64,000 bases of DNA from Saccharothrix sp. NRRL B-16348. GTDB lineage: Bacteria; Actinomycetota; Actinomycetes; Mycobacteriales; Pseudonocardiaceae. The notes below the pieces were generated by a model. The model was not told where the DNA came from and searched no databases. It saw only the letters and a list, made by a program, of their open reading frames with translations. This document shows positions 56,293 to 63,884 of this stretch, in pieces. The DNA lies in NCBI RefSeq assembly GCF_001280085.1, contig NZ_LGED01000219.1, positions 49,173-113,172 of the forward strand, given 5' to 3'. How positions within the stretch are numbered: position 1 is the stretch's first letter; the number at the start of each line of letters is the position of its first letter. Both the position numbers and the translations under genes were made by a program.

Positions 56293-57492
56293 ATGACCGA
56301 AACGCTGTACTCCGAGCTGCCGAGCCAACGCAGCACGGCGTTCGACCCGCCCGCGGAGTTGGGGTTGCTCCGCGAACGGGCCCCGATCAGCCGGATGAAG
56401 TTCCCCGACGGGCACCTGGGGTGGCTCGTGACCAGCTACGAGCTGGCTCGCGAGGTGCACGCGGACCGCCGGTTCAGCAGCCGGGCCGAGCTGCAGCACT
56501 CACCGCGGCCGGTGGCCGGCAAGCCGGTGCCGCAACGGCCGCCGGCGAAGCCGGGCATGTTCATCGGAATGGACGCGCCCGACCACACCCGCTACCGCAA
56601 GCTGTTGACCGGTCAGTTCACCGTACGGCGGATGAACCAGCTCATGCCGCGGATCGAGGAGATCGTGGCCGAGCACCTGGCCGCGATGCGCGCGTCCGGG
56701 ACGTCGGCGGACCTGGTGGCGGACTTCGCGCTGCCGGTGCCGTCGATGGTCATCTGCGAGCTGCTGGGGGTGCCCTACGAGGACCGGCAGGCGTTCCAGG
56801 AGGACACCGCCAAGGCGCTGCGGCTCGACTCCACGTTCGAGGAGATCATGGAGGCGTTCGAGCGGCTGGAGGACTTCGTGCTCCAGCTGGCGAAGCGCAA
56901 GCACGTCGAGCCGGGCGACGACATGCTGTCCGGGTTGATCGCCACCGGCGAGCTGACCGACGAGGAAGTCGCCAACATGGGGCTGCTCCTCCTCGTCGCC
57001 GGCCACGAGACCACGGCGAACATGCTGGGCATCGGCACGTTGTTGCTGTTGCAGCACCCCGAGCAGGTGGCGGCGCTGCAGGCCGACCCGTCGTTGGTGG
57101 ACAACGCGGTCGAGGAGCTGATGCGGTACCTGTCGATCATCCAGTTCGGCACGCTGCGCACGGCGTTGGAGGACGTGGAGATCGGCGGCGTGGTGGTCAA
57201 GGCCGGCGAGTCGGTCTCGATCTCCGTGGCCGCGGCCAACCGGGACCCGGCGCGGTTCGAGCGGCCGGACGAGTTCGACGTCCGCCGGTCCGCGGCCGGG
57301 CACCTCGCGTTCGGCCACGGCGTGCACCAGTGCCTGGGGCAGCAGTTGGCGCGGATCGAGATGCGCGTCGGGTTCGCCGCGCTGTTCCGGGAGTTCCCGG
57401 ACCTGCGGCTCGGCGTGCCCGCCGAGGATGTCAAGCTGCGCACCGACATGGCGATCTACGGGGTGCACGAGCTGCCGGTGGAGTTCTCGTGA
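56293..57492 (+). CDS. Cytochrome P450
   Basis: 399 residues from ATG 56293 (GGGAGG eight bases upstream). I-helix LLLVAGHETTANMLG (oxygen-activating Glu/Thr), K-helix EELMRY, and heme-binding HLAFGHGVHQCLGQQLARIEMRVG with the axial Cys. Overall pattern is CYP105-like (FIGMDAPDHTRYRKLLTGQFTVRRM). CYP105 proteins are actinomycete monooxygenases for xenobiotics or secondary metabolites. Substrate unknown. Its ferredoxin is encoded next and co-translated. Confidence 0.94.
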   Translation: MTETLYSELPSQRSTAFDPPAELGLLRERAPISRMKFPDGHLGWLVTSYELAREVHADRRFSSRAELQHSPRPVAGKPVPQRPPAKPGMFIGMDAPDHTRYRKLLTGQFTVRRMNQLMPRIEEIVAEHLAAMRASGTSADLVADFALPVPSMVICELLGVPYEDRQAFQEDTAKALRLDSTFEEIMEAFERLEDFVLQLAKRKHVEPGDDMLSGLIATGELTDEEVANMGLLLLVAGHETTANMLGIGTLLLLQHPEQVAALQADPSLVDNAVEELMRYLSIIQFGTLRTALEDVEIGGVVVKAGESVSISVAAANRDPARFERPDEFDVRRSAAGHLAFGHGVHQCLGQQLARIEMRVGFAALFREFPDLRLGVPAEDVKLRTDMAIYGVHELPVEFS

Positions 57493-57683
57493 AGGTGGAA
57501 GTCGATCCGGACGTGTGCGCGGGGTCGGGGATGTGCGCGTTGACCGACCCGGCGGTGTTCGACCAGGACGAGGTGGACGGGACGGTCGTGCTGCTGCAGC
57601 CGTCCCCGACGGGTGAGCACGAGAAGGCGGCGCGTGAAGCGGCGCACCTGTGCCCGGCCGGCGCCATCCGCGTGCTGGACTGA
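57489..57683 (+). CDS. [3Fe-4S] ferredoxin of the P450
   Basis: 64 residues from GTG 57489, overlapping the P450 stop (GTGA). Cysteines at 10, 16 and 55 (DVCAGSGMC and HLCPAGAI), with Ser at the position of a fourth ligand, indicate a [3Fe-4S] cluster as in CYP105-linked ferredoxins. VFDQDEVDGTVVLL is the family core. It delivers electrons from a ferredoxin reductase encoded elsewhere. Confidence 0.94.
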   Translation: MKVEVDPDVCAGSGMCALTDPAVFDQDEVDGTVVLLQPSPTGEHEKAAREAAHLCPAGAIRVLD

Positions 57684-57760
57684 GGTGAGCTGCCGGGGCC
57701 GTCTTCACGGGCGGTCCCGGCGGTGAAAACCCGGGTGGTCCCGGTGGTTCGCGCGATGCC

Positions 57761-58117
57761 TCAGAGCGACAGGTGCACGCGCAGGGCGTCGTCGAGCTGC
57801 TTGAGCACCGCGGGCGGCAAGCCGCCGATCCTGGCGCGGAGCCTGGCCGCGGCGACCGTGCGCACCTGCTCGGCCTGCGCCTTGGAGTCCGCGCCGAGCC
57901 CGCAGTCCTTGGCGGGCAGCAGCACCTGGAACGGGTACACCTTCGCGGTGTTGGAGGTGATCGGCACGACCGTCACCACGCCCCGGCCGCCTCGTTCGGC
58001 GGCCCGGTTCGCCGCGTCGTTGCTCACGACCACGGCCGGGCGGATCTTGTTGGCCTCGGCGCCCTGCGCCGGCTCCAGGTCCACCCAGTAGATGTCACCT
58101 CGCCGCATCGAGGACAC
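57761..58117 (-). CDS. mazF: MazF-family toxin
   Basis: 118 residues from GTG 58117 (ATG 58108 is a possible shorter start). MRRGDIYWVDLEPAQGAEANKIRPAVVVSNDAAN, VTVVPITSNTAKVYPFQVLLPAKDCGL and SKAQAEQVRTVAAARL are the PemK/MazF fold with the RP and Q-Arg RNA-site residues. Endoribonuclease that cleaves mRNA when its antitoxin is lost. The start lies inside the antitoxin end (about 23-bp overlap), so the two are co-translated. Confidence 0.92.
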   Translation of the reverse strand: MSSMRRGDIYWVDLEPAQGAEANKIRPAVVVSNDAANRAAERGGRGVVTVVPITSNTAKVYPFQVLLPAKDCGLGADSKAQAEQVRTVAAARLRARIGGLPPAVLKQLDDALRVHLSL

Positions 58118-58325
58118 CGTCTGACGCGGTCACGTCCCACATGTCGGCGTCCCCTCCGGCTTCCCACTCTTCCCACGCGCTCGCGTAGGCGTTCTCCAGA
58201 CCCGCCTCGCGCAGCAGCGTGATCGCCTGGTGTATCACCGACGATCGTGAGGCGCTCCGGTGTTGCCGCAGGTAGCGATCAACGAACTCTACGTCCTCCT
58301 CGGGGAGGCTCACACTGATTTTCAT
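58095..58325 (-). CDS. Ribbon-helix-helix antitoxin of the MazF pair
   Basis: 76 residues from ATG 58325. MKISVSLPEEDVEFVDRYLRQHRSASRSSVIHQAITLLREA is a ribbon-helix-helix DNA-binding domain; the acidic tail (WEEWEAGGDADMWDVTASDG) would bind and neutralise the toxin. It is MazE-like as found in mycobacteria, probably autoregulating the pair. Confidence 0.9.
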   Translation of the reverse strand: MKISVSLPEEDVEFVDRYLRQHRSASRSSVIHQAITLLREAGLENAYASAWEEWEAGGDADMWDVTASDGVLDAAR

Positions 58326-58335
58326 ACCACCGATG

Positions 58336-59772
58336 CTACCTCCGGTAGTACCCGGTCGGAACCTCGCCCGTGGGCGCCACCACGTCGGCGGCGGGGCGCC
58401 TCCCCGGCATCGCGAGACCGATCAGCATCCCGACGAACGCCAGCACGGCCACCGCGGTCAGCGAGCCCGCGAAGCCGTCGCTGAACTCCGCGGCCGTCGC
58501 GTAGCCGCCGACGGCGCCGAAGACCGCGACCGACACCGAGGTGCCGAACACGCCGCCGAACATGCGCAGCATCATGAACACGCCGGACGCCTGGCCGATC
58601 TGCGGCGGGCGCACCGCGCTCACGACCGCCTTCTGGGCCGCGGGCATCGCCGCGCAGACGCCCACCGAGCCGATGACCAGCGCGGGCAGGATCTCCAGGT
58701 AGGACGTGCCGGCGTCGATGGCGCCCGCCAGCCACGCCATGCCGGCCGCCTGCAGGAACAGCCCGCCGACGACGAACCTCCGCTCGCCGACCTTGTCGAC
58801 CAGCCGACCGGCGATCGGCGCGCACACCATGAGCGTGCCGGTCCACGGCATCAGCATGAGGCCCGCGACCAGCGGACCGTGACCCTTGACGACCTGGAAG
58901 TACTGCGCGAGGAAGAACATCGTGCCGTACAGCGAGGCGAACACCAGGAAGTTCGCCGGGTTGGCCGTGGCGAACGCCCGCAGCGTGAAGAAGCCCATCG
59001 GGACCATCGGCTGCGGCGTGCGCTTCTCGTAGAGCACGAACGCGACCATCAGCAAGACCCCGCCCACCGCCGAGGCGACGACCTCGACGCTGCCCCACCC
59101 CGCCGCGTTGCCGCGCACCAGCGCCCAGATGACGCCGAACGCGCCCGGCGTCACCAGGCCGAGGCCACCCAGGTCCAGCTTGTCGTTCGGGCCGGTGCTC
59201 TCGTCCACCTTCCGCGTGGCGAGCAGGATCGCGACGATGCCGATCGGCAGGTTCAGCCAGAAGATCCACTGCCAGGCCAGGCCCTGCGCGATCGCACCGC
59301 CGATGAACGGGCCGCTGAACGTCGCCAGACCGGTGAGCCCCAGGTAGAGGCCCATCGCCTTGCCACGCGTGTGCGCCGGGAAGACCGCCGTGATGAGCGT
59401 GAGCGAGAGCGGCAGCACCATCGCGGCGCCCGCACCCTGGAACGCCCGGGCAATGATCAGGGAGACGATGTCCGGCGCCAGCGCGCACGCCACCGACGCG
59501 ACCGTGAACAACGCCAGCCCCGTGTTGAACACCTTGAGGCGGCCGAATCGATCACCCAGCGCGGCGCCGGTGAGCAGCAGTACCGCGAACGTCAGGTTGT
59601 AGGCGTTGACGACCCATTCCAGTTGTTCGACCGACGCCGTCAGCTCCGCGCGGATCGTGCTCAGCGTCGTGGTCACGACCAGGCTGTCCAGGGCCATCAT
59701 GAACGACGCCAGCGACGCCAACCCCAAGGTCCACGCCTGCTTGGACGTCATCCGGCCTGTTTCGGTGCTCAC
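58336..59772 (-). CDS. DHA2-type MFS exporter
   Basis: 478 residues from GTG 59772 (GGAGAACG upstream). About fourteen helices. LASFMMALDSLVVTTTLSTI carries the DHA2 motif D1, GAALGDRFGRLKVFNTGL motif A, PLSLTLITAVFPAHTRGKAMGLYLGLTGLATFSGPFIGGAIA motif C. Common exporter type for drugs and secondary metabolites. Single gene; no adjacent regulator except the sigma factor upstream on the same strand. Confidence 0.9.
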   Translation of the reverse strand: MSTETGRMTSKQAWTLGLASLASFMMALDSLVVTTTLSTIRAELTASVEQLEWVVNAYNLTFAVLLLTGAALGDRFGRLKVFNTGLALFTVASVACALAPDIVSLIIARAFQGAGAAMVLPLSLTLITAVFPAHTRGKAMGLYLGLTGLATFSGPFIGGAIAQGLAWQWIFWLNLPIGIVAILLATRKVDESTGPNDKLDLGGLGLVTPGAFGVIWALVRGNAAGWGSVEVVASAVGGVLLMVAFVLYEKRTPQPMVPMGFFTLRAFATANPANFLVFASLYGTMFFLAQYFQVVKGHGPLVAGLMLMPWTGTLMVCAPIAGRLVDKVGERRFVVGGLFLQAAGMAWLAGAIDAGTSYLEILPALVIGSVGVCAAMPAAQKAVVSAVRPPQIGQASGVFMMLRMFGGVFGTSVSVAVFGAVGGYATAAEFSDGFAGSLTAVAVLAFVGMLIGLAMPGRRPAADVVAPTGEVPTGYYRR

Positions 59773-59845
59773 CGTTCTCCTCGGGTGTCGGAATTGCACG
59801 CGTCGGGATTGCGCGCCTCGGGATTGCGCGCGTCGGAACTCGCGG

Positions 59846-60928
59846 TCAGGCGCTGCCGATGGAGGCGCGGAGCGACCGCGGAAATCCGAACGGCGAGAGG
59901 GTGACGTTGTCGTGGAACCGGGTCAGGCCGGCGATCCGGTCGCCGGCCAGGGTCAGCACCAGCACGCCGTGCGCGTGCAGGATCGGCGTCCGCGGGTCGC
60001 GCAGGTAGGCGGCGAACGCGGGCTGGCCGTTGGCGCGCGTCGGGAACAGCACGTACCGCATCCCGTCGCGCAACGCCACCGTGGCCAGGAAGTGGCGGAC
60101 GTCGTCCAGTCCCCGGTACTCCAGCGGCAACGGCGGCATGGTCAACCGCGCGTCGTTCGTCAGCAGGTCCACGACCGCGTCGACGTCACCGGCCTGGAAC
60201 GCGCGGGCGAAGTCGTCCACGATCCGACGTTCCCGCGGCGAGTCCGGCAGCGGCGCGCTCTCCCGGTCGGGCCCCGGCAGTTCCCGCGCGAGCGCGCCGC
60301 GGGCACGTTTCAAGGCGCTGGTGACCGCGTTCTCCGAGGTGTCGAGGATGTTCGCGACCTCGACGGCCCGGAAGCCGAGCACGTCCCGCAGCACCAGCAC
60401 GGCCCGCTGCTTCGGCGGCAGTTCCTGCAACGCGGTCAGGAACGCCAGCGACACCGACTCCCTGACCTCGTACCGCGCCTCCGGCCCCGGCGTGTGGTCG
60501 GCGATCTCGTCGAGCAGCGCGTCGGGGTACGGCTCCAACCAACTCGGCTCCGCGCGGCGGTGGGACGGCTCCGGCATCGACACCTCCGGCCGGTAGGCGT
60601 AGTCGTTCGGACGACGTCCACCGTCCCTCAGCGCGTTGAGACAGCGGTTGGTGGCGATGCGGTACAGCCAAGTCCGCACCGACGCACGCCCCTCGTACCC
60701 ACCAATCCCGCGCCACGCCGCCAACAACGTCTCCTGCACCAGGTCTTCCGCGTCCTGGATCGAGCCGAGGATGCGGTAGCAGTGAACCTGCAACTCCCTC
60801 CGGTACGGCTCAACGACCTCGCGAAACGCCTCCCCATCCCCACCCCGCGCCAACCCGAGCAACTCGCCCTCCGCCCGCCGCGCGCGCCCCGCTGCGTCCG
60901 TTCCCCTGGCCGGCGGGATCCCTCGCAT
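59846..60928 (-). CDS. ECF sigma factor with SnoaL-like C-terminal domain
   Basis: 360 residues from ATG 60928 (GAGGAG four bases upstream). Region 2: FREVVEPYRRELQVHCYRILGSIQDAEDLVQETLLAAWRGIGGYEGRASVRTWLYRIATNRCLNALRDG. Region 4: LQELPPKQRAVLVLRDVLGFRAVEVANILDTSENAVTSALKRARGAL. The last 130 residues (FARAFQAGDVDAVVDLLTNDARLTMPP, HFLATVALRDGMRYVLFP) are a SnoaL/NTF2-like domain that probably replaces an anti-sigma factor in controlling activity, as in the mycobacterial SigG-like group. No anti-sigma gene is adjacent. Confidence 0.92.
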   Translation of the reverse strand: MRGIPPARGTDAAGRARRAEGELLGLARGGDGEAFREVVEPYRRELQVHCYRILGSIQDAEDLVQETLLAAWRGIGGYEGRASVRTWLYRIATNRCLNALRDGGRRPNDYAYRPEVSMPEPSHRRAEPSWLEPYPDALLDEIADHTPGPEARYEVRESVSLAFLTALQELPPKQRAVLVLRDVLGFRAVEVANILDTSENAVTSALKRARGALARELPGPDRESAPLPDSPRERRIVDDFARAFQAGDVDAVVDLLTNDARLTMPPLPLEYRGLDDVRHFLATVALRDGMRYVLFPTRANGQPAFAAYLRDPRTPILHAHGVLVLTLAGDRIAGLTRFHDNVTLSPFGFPRSLRASIGSA

Positions 60929-61069
60929 GGTGCTCCTCACTCTCCTGCGGTCACCGCCCCTCCCCGTGGCCTCGCACGGCCGGGCGGAACGTCCTCTCGG
61001 AGGTATGGACACCACCGGAACCGCAAACGGGTCGCTCCACGCACCCCAGTTTCCCGACCCACCTACGAC

Positions 61070-61107
61070 ATCGGCCTCGACCAGGAAAAACACTGGTCGA
61101 GGCCGAT
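61070..61107 (-). terminator. Strong hairpin beside the tRNA remnant
   Basis: ATCGGCCTCGACCAG and CTGGTCGAGGCCGAT are perfectly complementary (15 bp) around GAAAAACA. On the minus strand it lies 33 bases past the 3' end of the tRNA fragment, where the original tRNA terminator would be. Confidence 0.85.
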
Positions 61108-61140
61108 GTGACCGGGGTTCACGCGATCGCTGACCCCAGT

Positions 61141-61182
61141 GGGGCGGGTGGGGTTCGAACCCACGACCTGACGGATTGTTGG
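61141..61182 (-). other. 3' half of a tRNA gene, probable attachment-site remnant
   Basis: On the minus strand, CCAACAATCCGTCAGGTC leads into GTGGG-TTCGAAC-CCCAC and CCGCCCC, i.e. the 3' anticodon stem, variable loop, complete T arm and 3' acceptor strand. The expected 5' half (GGGGCGG acceptor, D arm, full anticodon loop) is missing from the sequence at 61183-61260, so no functional tRNA is possible. The 3' half resembles an elongator tRNA-Met-type gene (CAUAAUCCGUCAGG pattern), but identity is uncertain. Such a fragment is what integrative elements leave at one end after recombining into a tRNA gene. Confidence 0.6.
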
Positions 61183-61502
61183 CCGTCTCTCCCATCGTCT
61201 GCCGACCCCTGCCGGCACCCGCCACCACCAGCGCACTTAGCGTCCGCGAACGACCACTATGGATCGTGCTTCACGGTTGTCTGCCGTCGTTTTATGGGGC
61301 AAAGGTGTGGCGCTGATCTTGCCGGGGTCACCAAGTTGAGACACCCGCATCACCCGACTCCCGACCCGCCCTCGTGGAGGCATCGCCCCAATAGCGACCA
61401 AGCGGGAAGCTACGCTACCTCAAGTCTAGCGTAGACATCCTCCAGCCTTGAGGGTACGCTGTCTGGCATCTAGCGTAAGACTAGCGTGAAGAGATAGGTA
61501 GG
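61183..61502 (+). promoter_or_regulatory. Island promoter region with five TAGCGT motifs
   Basis: No gene in the first 200 bases. TACGCTA (61411) and TAGCGTA (61427) form one inverted pair, TACGCT (61455) and TAGCGTA (61471) a second pair 44 bp further, and TAGCGTG (61482) is a fifth copy. They end 15 bases before the first ATG of the two-gene unit. The array looks like the binding site of a dedicated regulator. Confidence 0.65.
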
Positions 61503-61967
61503 ATGATGCGCCAGGGGCATCGCCAGGCCCAAAATCTGTTCCTCGAGTTGGGACGGATACTCGGTCATCGGCCAGTCAAGACGTTCAGTCCCCGTTGGCC
61601 TACCGATGGGGTCTGGTTTCCCAAGCTCAACGATGGCATCACCACTGAGTCCCCACTGGTGGCCGTTGAGGTGATCGTGTCGGAGGGCGCAAAAGCCATC
61701 CGTGGCTCGATCGGCGTATTGGAGGCGGTTTCCCCCGCCCTCGGCCTATTAATCGTGCAGGACGACGACATCGCCCGCCGATTGCGGTCGCAGGGATATA
61801 CAGAGGAACGCATCCAGCAGACTCTCAAACACACTATCGAACAGATTAATGACCACATCTCCCATACCCGCCAGCGCCTAGATGTGTGGACCTACACCTA
61901 TCTACACCGTCGATACCATCTAGCTACAACCGCCACGATTGCCTTGCGCAAGGAGAAGTCATTGTGA
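61503..61967 (+). CDS. PD-(D/E)XK-nuclease-like protein of the island
   Basis: 154 residues from the ATG at 61503 (ATG ATG; AGGTAGG before it). No family is recognised with certainty. The core is PTDGVWFPKLNDG followed by TESPLVAVEVIVSEGAKAIRGSIGVLE and SPALGLLIVQDDD. A strand ending in Asp-Gly-Val-Trp and then Val-Ala-Val-Glu-Val followed by a helix and a Leu-Leu-Ile-Val-Gln strand is the order of PD-(D/E)XK restriction-type nucleases that use FE-V-type motifs; the Lys of ExK is not in its usual place (EVI). The C-terminal helices (EERIQQTLKHTIEQINDHI) may dimerise. Codons are A/T-richer than in the neighbours. Confidence 0.5.
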   Translation: MMRQGHRQAQNLFLELGRILGHRPVKTFSPRWPTDGVWFPKLNDGITTESPLVAVEVIVSEGAKAIRGSIGVLEAVSPALGLLIVQDDDIARRLRSQGYTEERIQQTLKHTIEQINDHISHTRQRLDVWTYTYLHRRYHLATTATIALRKEKSL

Positions 61968-63295
61968 GTATCGTGTCCGTGTCCGTCGCTCTGCATGATG
62001 TTGATCGCATCGAGCGGCGAGGGATTGGCGTCGTCTTTCGTGGCATCATCACTATCGGTGCACTGTACGAGTATCTACGTCGCGGCATTGTCCGTTACTC
62101 TCCACGTTATCAACGAGGCTTCCGCACCACTGAGGACCTTCCTGAGTCCGAGTTTGATAAGTTGTTTTTGATCAACGACGAGCGATTGCAGATCGACCCC
62201 ATGCGGGCCAGGGCGATTGCCGTCAAATATCTCAAGGGTTGGCTATTTACCTCGCACGTGACTTGGAACGTGCGAGTGCCCGACGGGTACGACGGTCATG
62301 CCTACGACTCGAAAAAGCGGACTGCGAACCTAGAGGGCGACCTCACCGTGCCGGACACCGGACACCGTCATCTCGCCTACTTCATGCTCGTACTTTGGCA
62401 TGAACATCCCGAGGAGATACCGGAGAAGGTGAACGTGGACGGCACCATCGTCACGGAGGACGAGATCCTTGAGATGCTTAAGGACTTCGATCCTAAACAC
62501 GAACAGGTATTCGTCGAGGCTTTCGCCTTGCCAGCACGAGAGGAAGGTCGACTCTACGACGAGTTCAACTCTGATGGCAAAGCGCCCTCGAATGCCGTCG
62601 CGATGGACCTCAACCCCGACAAGACACCTTCCCGGCGCTTTGTATCCCGCCTGATGGACAAGAGCGACGTGCTATCCCGTAGTGAGGTAGAAACCCGCCG
62701 TAACACCATCGGCAATGTCTCCCGCAAGCTAATCACTACCCCCACAATGGAGGCAGCGATGCGGCCACTCAACGATAAGTTGGCGAAGTTGGAGAACGCC
62801 AAGGACGGCCGTTACAACGATCTCGTCGACTTCTACAGCGAGTTCTTCAAAGAATGGTCGCACTACTTCAAGCCGTGGCAACCAAAAACGAAGGCAGAGG
62901 ATCGCCACAAGCTGCGCGAGAAGTCTTTTGCATTGAGCAACATAATGATACACCCGTTGTTTCGGTTGGCCTATGATCTGTGGGCCGACTACGACTCCCG
63001 CAAGGTAGACTGGCACGCCGACAACCTTTGGAAACAGGCAGTAAATAAGCTCGCAGGGAAGACTACCGCAGAGGACGGCAAGGTCTACCCAGTCATGGCG
63101 CGGGCGAACCCGGACTGGCAGAGCCGTATTATGGTGAAGTCGCTGCAATCTGACGGCACGACAACCTGGACTCTCAGCAGCACTCGCCAGACTCGCGAGT
63201 CAGCTTACCTCTACCTTCTAGACATTGCCGAACTCGCACACCTCAGTGCGACGAAGTCGACGAAGCGGTCAAAGATATCAACCCCCACTGGATAG
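61964..63295 (+). CDS. DGQHR/DndB-like protein of the island
   Basis: 443 residues from GTG 61964, overlapping the previous stop (GTGA) with GGAGAAGTC upstream. IRYSPRYQRGFRTT-like opening (GIVRYSPRYQRGFRTTEDLP), then RAIAVKYLKGWLFTSHVTWNVR, VPDTGHRHLAYFMLVL (position of the DGQHR motif, here DTGHR), EGRLYDEFNSDGKAPSNAVAMDL (lF.eiN.....s segment) and RRFVSRLMDKSDVLSRSEVETRRNTIG. This is the order found in DGQHR-domain proteins and DndB, which regulate or take part in DNA phosphorothioate modification. The exact motif is altered, so I call it family-like only. The C-terminal 150 residues are unique to this protein as far as I can tell. Confidence 0.6.
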   Translation: MSIVSVSVALHDVDRIERRGIGVVFRGIITIGALYEYLRRGIVRYSPRYQRGFRTTEDLPESEFDKLFLINDERLQIDPMRARAIAVKYLKGWLFTSHVTWNVRVPDGYDGHAYDSKKRTANLEGDLTVPDTGHRHLAYFMLVLWHEHPEEIPEKVNVDGTIVTEDEILEMLKDFDPKHEQVFVEAFALPAREEGRLYDEFNSDGKAPSNAVAMDLNPDKTPSRRFVSRLMDKSDVLSRSEVETRRNTIGNVSRKLITTPTMEAAMRPLNDKLAKLENAKDGRYNDLVDFYSEFFKEWSHYFKPWQPKTKAEDRHKLREKSFALSNIMIHPLFRLAYDLWADYDSRKVDWHADNLWKQAVNKLAGKTTAEDGKVYPVMARANPDWQSRIMVKSLQSDGTTTWTLSSTRQTRESAYLYLLDIAELAHLSATKSTKRSKISTPTG

Positions 63296-63577
63296 CTCGA
63301 CGAACCGACAGGGCCTGGAATCCCTCCCAGGCCCTGTGTGCGGAATCATCTGGACGTAGAAGTACTTCGCCTTCGATCCGGCTTCTGGCTCACGCTTTCC
63401 CTGCGTTTCTTCTAGTCGTTCCGAATGCTGTCGCCGCAGGTCAGTGTGTCCTTTTGGGTCGATTCTTGTGCCATCTGACGTGCGGTTATGATCGGCAGGT
63501 ATCAGCGAGTGTCATTCGGTGGCGGACTGTTCGCTGAGTTCCTTCTGACGAGCGGAAGCGGGCAGCCAGCGAGTCGC
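63296..63577. other. Non-coding stretch of the island
   Basis: Nothing recognisable; A+T content is higher than in the main chromosome. GGCCTGGAATCC-TCCCAGGCC (about 63311-63334) can pair and would be a terminator after the DGQHR-like gene. Confidence 0.4.
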
Positions 63578-63844
63578 CTACTCGACCACAGCGGGGATGT
63601 CCTCCCGCCTGCACCGTGCCAGTGCCTTCACCGTGATGATCCTACGGGCGACCTCGTGCACCACTATGGGCAGTGCGCTCGACAGAGCAATTGTCGTCAA
63701 CGTCATGCGGGGTCTCCGGACAAGCCAAAGTGGAGACCCGAGAAACGAGGGCTCAAGATCCATACGATCATCGACCGGGTAGGTCGGACTGAGCATGACT
63801 ACGGGCTGTAGTGACAGGACAACGCTACCCGACCCGTCAAACAC
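63578..63844 (-). CDS. Possible small gene of the island, 88 aa
   Basis: Open from GTG 63844; an internal ATG gives RPRMTLTTIALSSALPIVVHEVARRIITVKALARCRREDIPAVVE, a reasonable small protein. No family recognised. An overlapping plus-strand frame (63488-63811) has worse composition and I prefer this one, weakly. Confidence 0.35.
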   Translation of the reverse strand: MFDGSGSVVLSLQPVVMLSPTYPVDDRMDLEPSFLGSPLWLVRRPRMTLTTIALSSALPIVVHEVARRIITVKALARCRREDIPAVVE

Positions 63845-63884
63845 AAAGAGGGCTTCGTGTCATCCCGCCGACCTGGCTCGCCCC

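Noticed and set aside
57684..57760. Repeat or terminator after the ferredoxin gene
   Set aside because: GGTCCCGG/CCGGG elements recur, but no clear stem or regular period could be defined.
61183..61226. An intact tRNA gene at 61141-61226
   Set aside because: The T arm and 3' acceptor are good, but no D arm or matching 5' acceptor (GGGGCGG) could be found. The upstream part (GGGTGCCGGCAGGGGTCGG) does not fold as a tRNA 5' half.
63488..63811. A 107-residue plus-strand gene in the island
   Set aside because: Overlaps a minus-strand frame of better composition; Cys/His/Arg-rich with no ribosome site or family signal.
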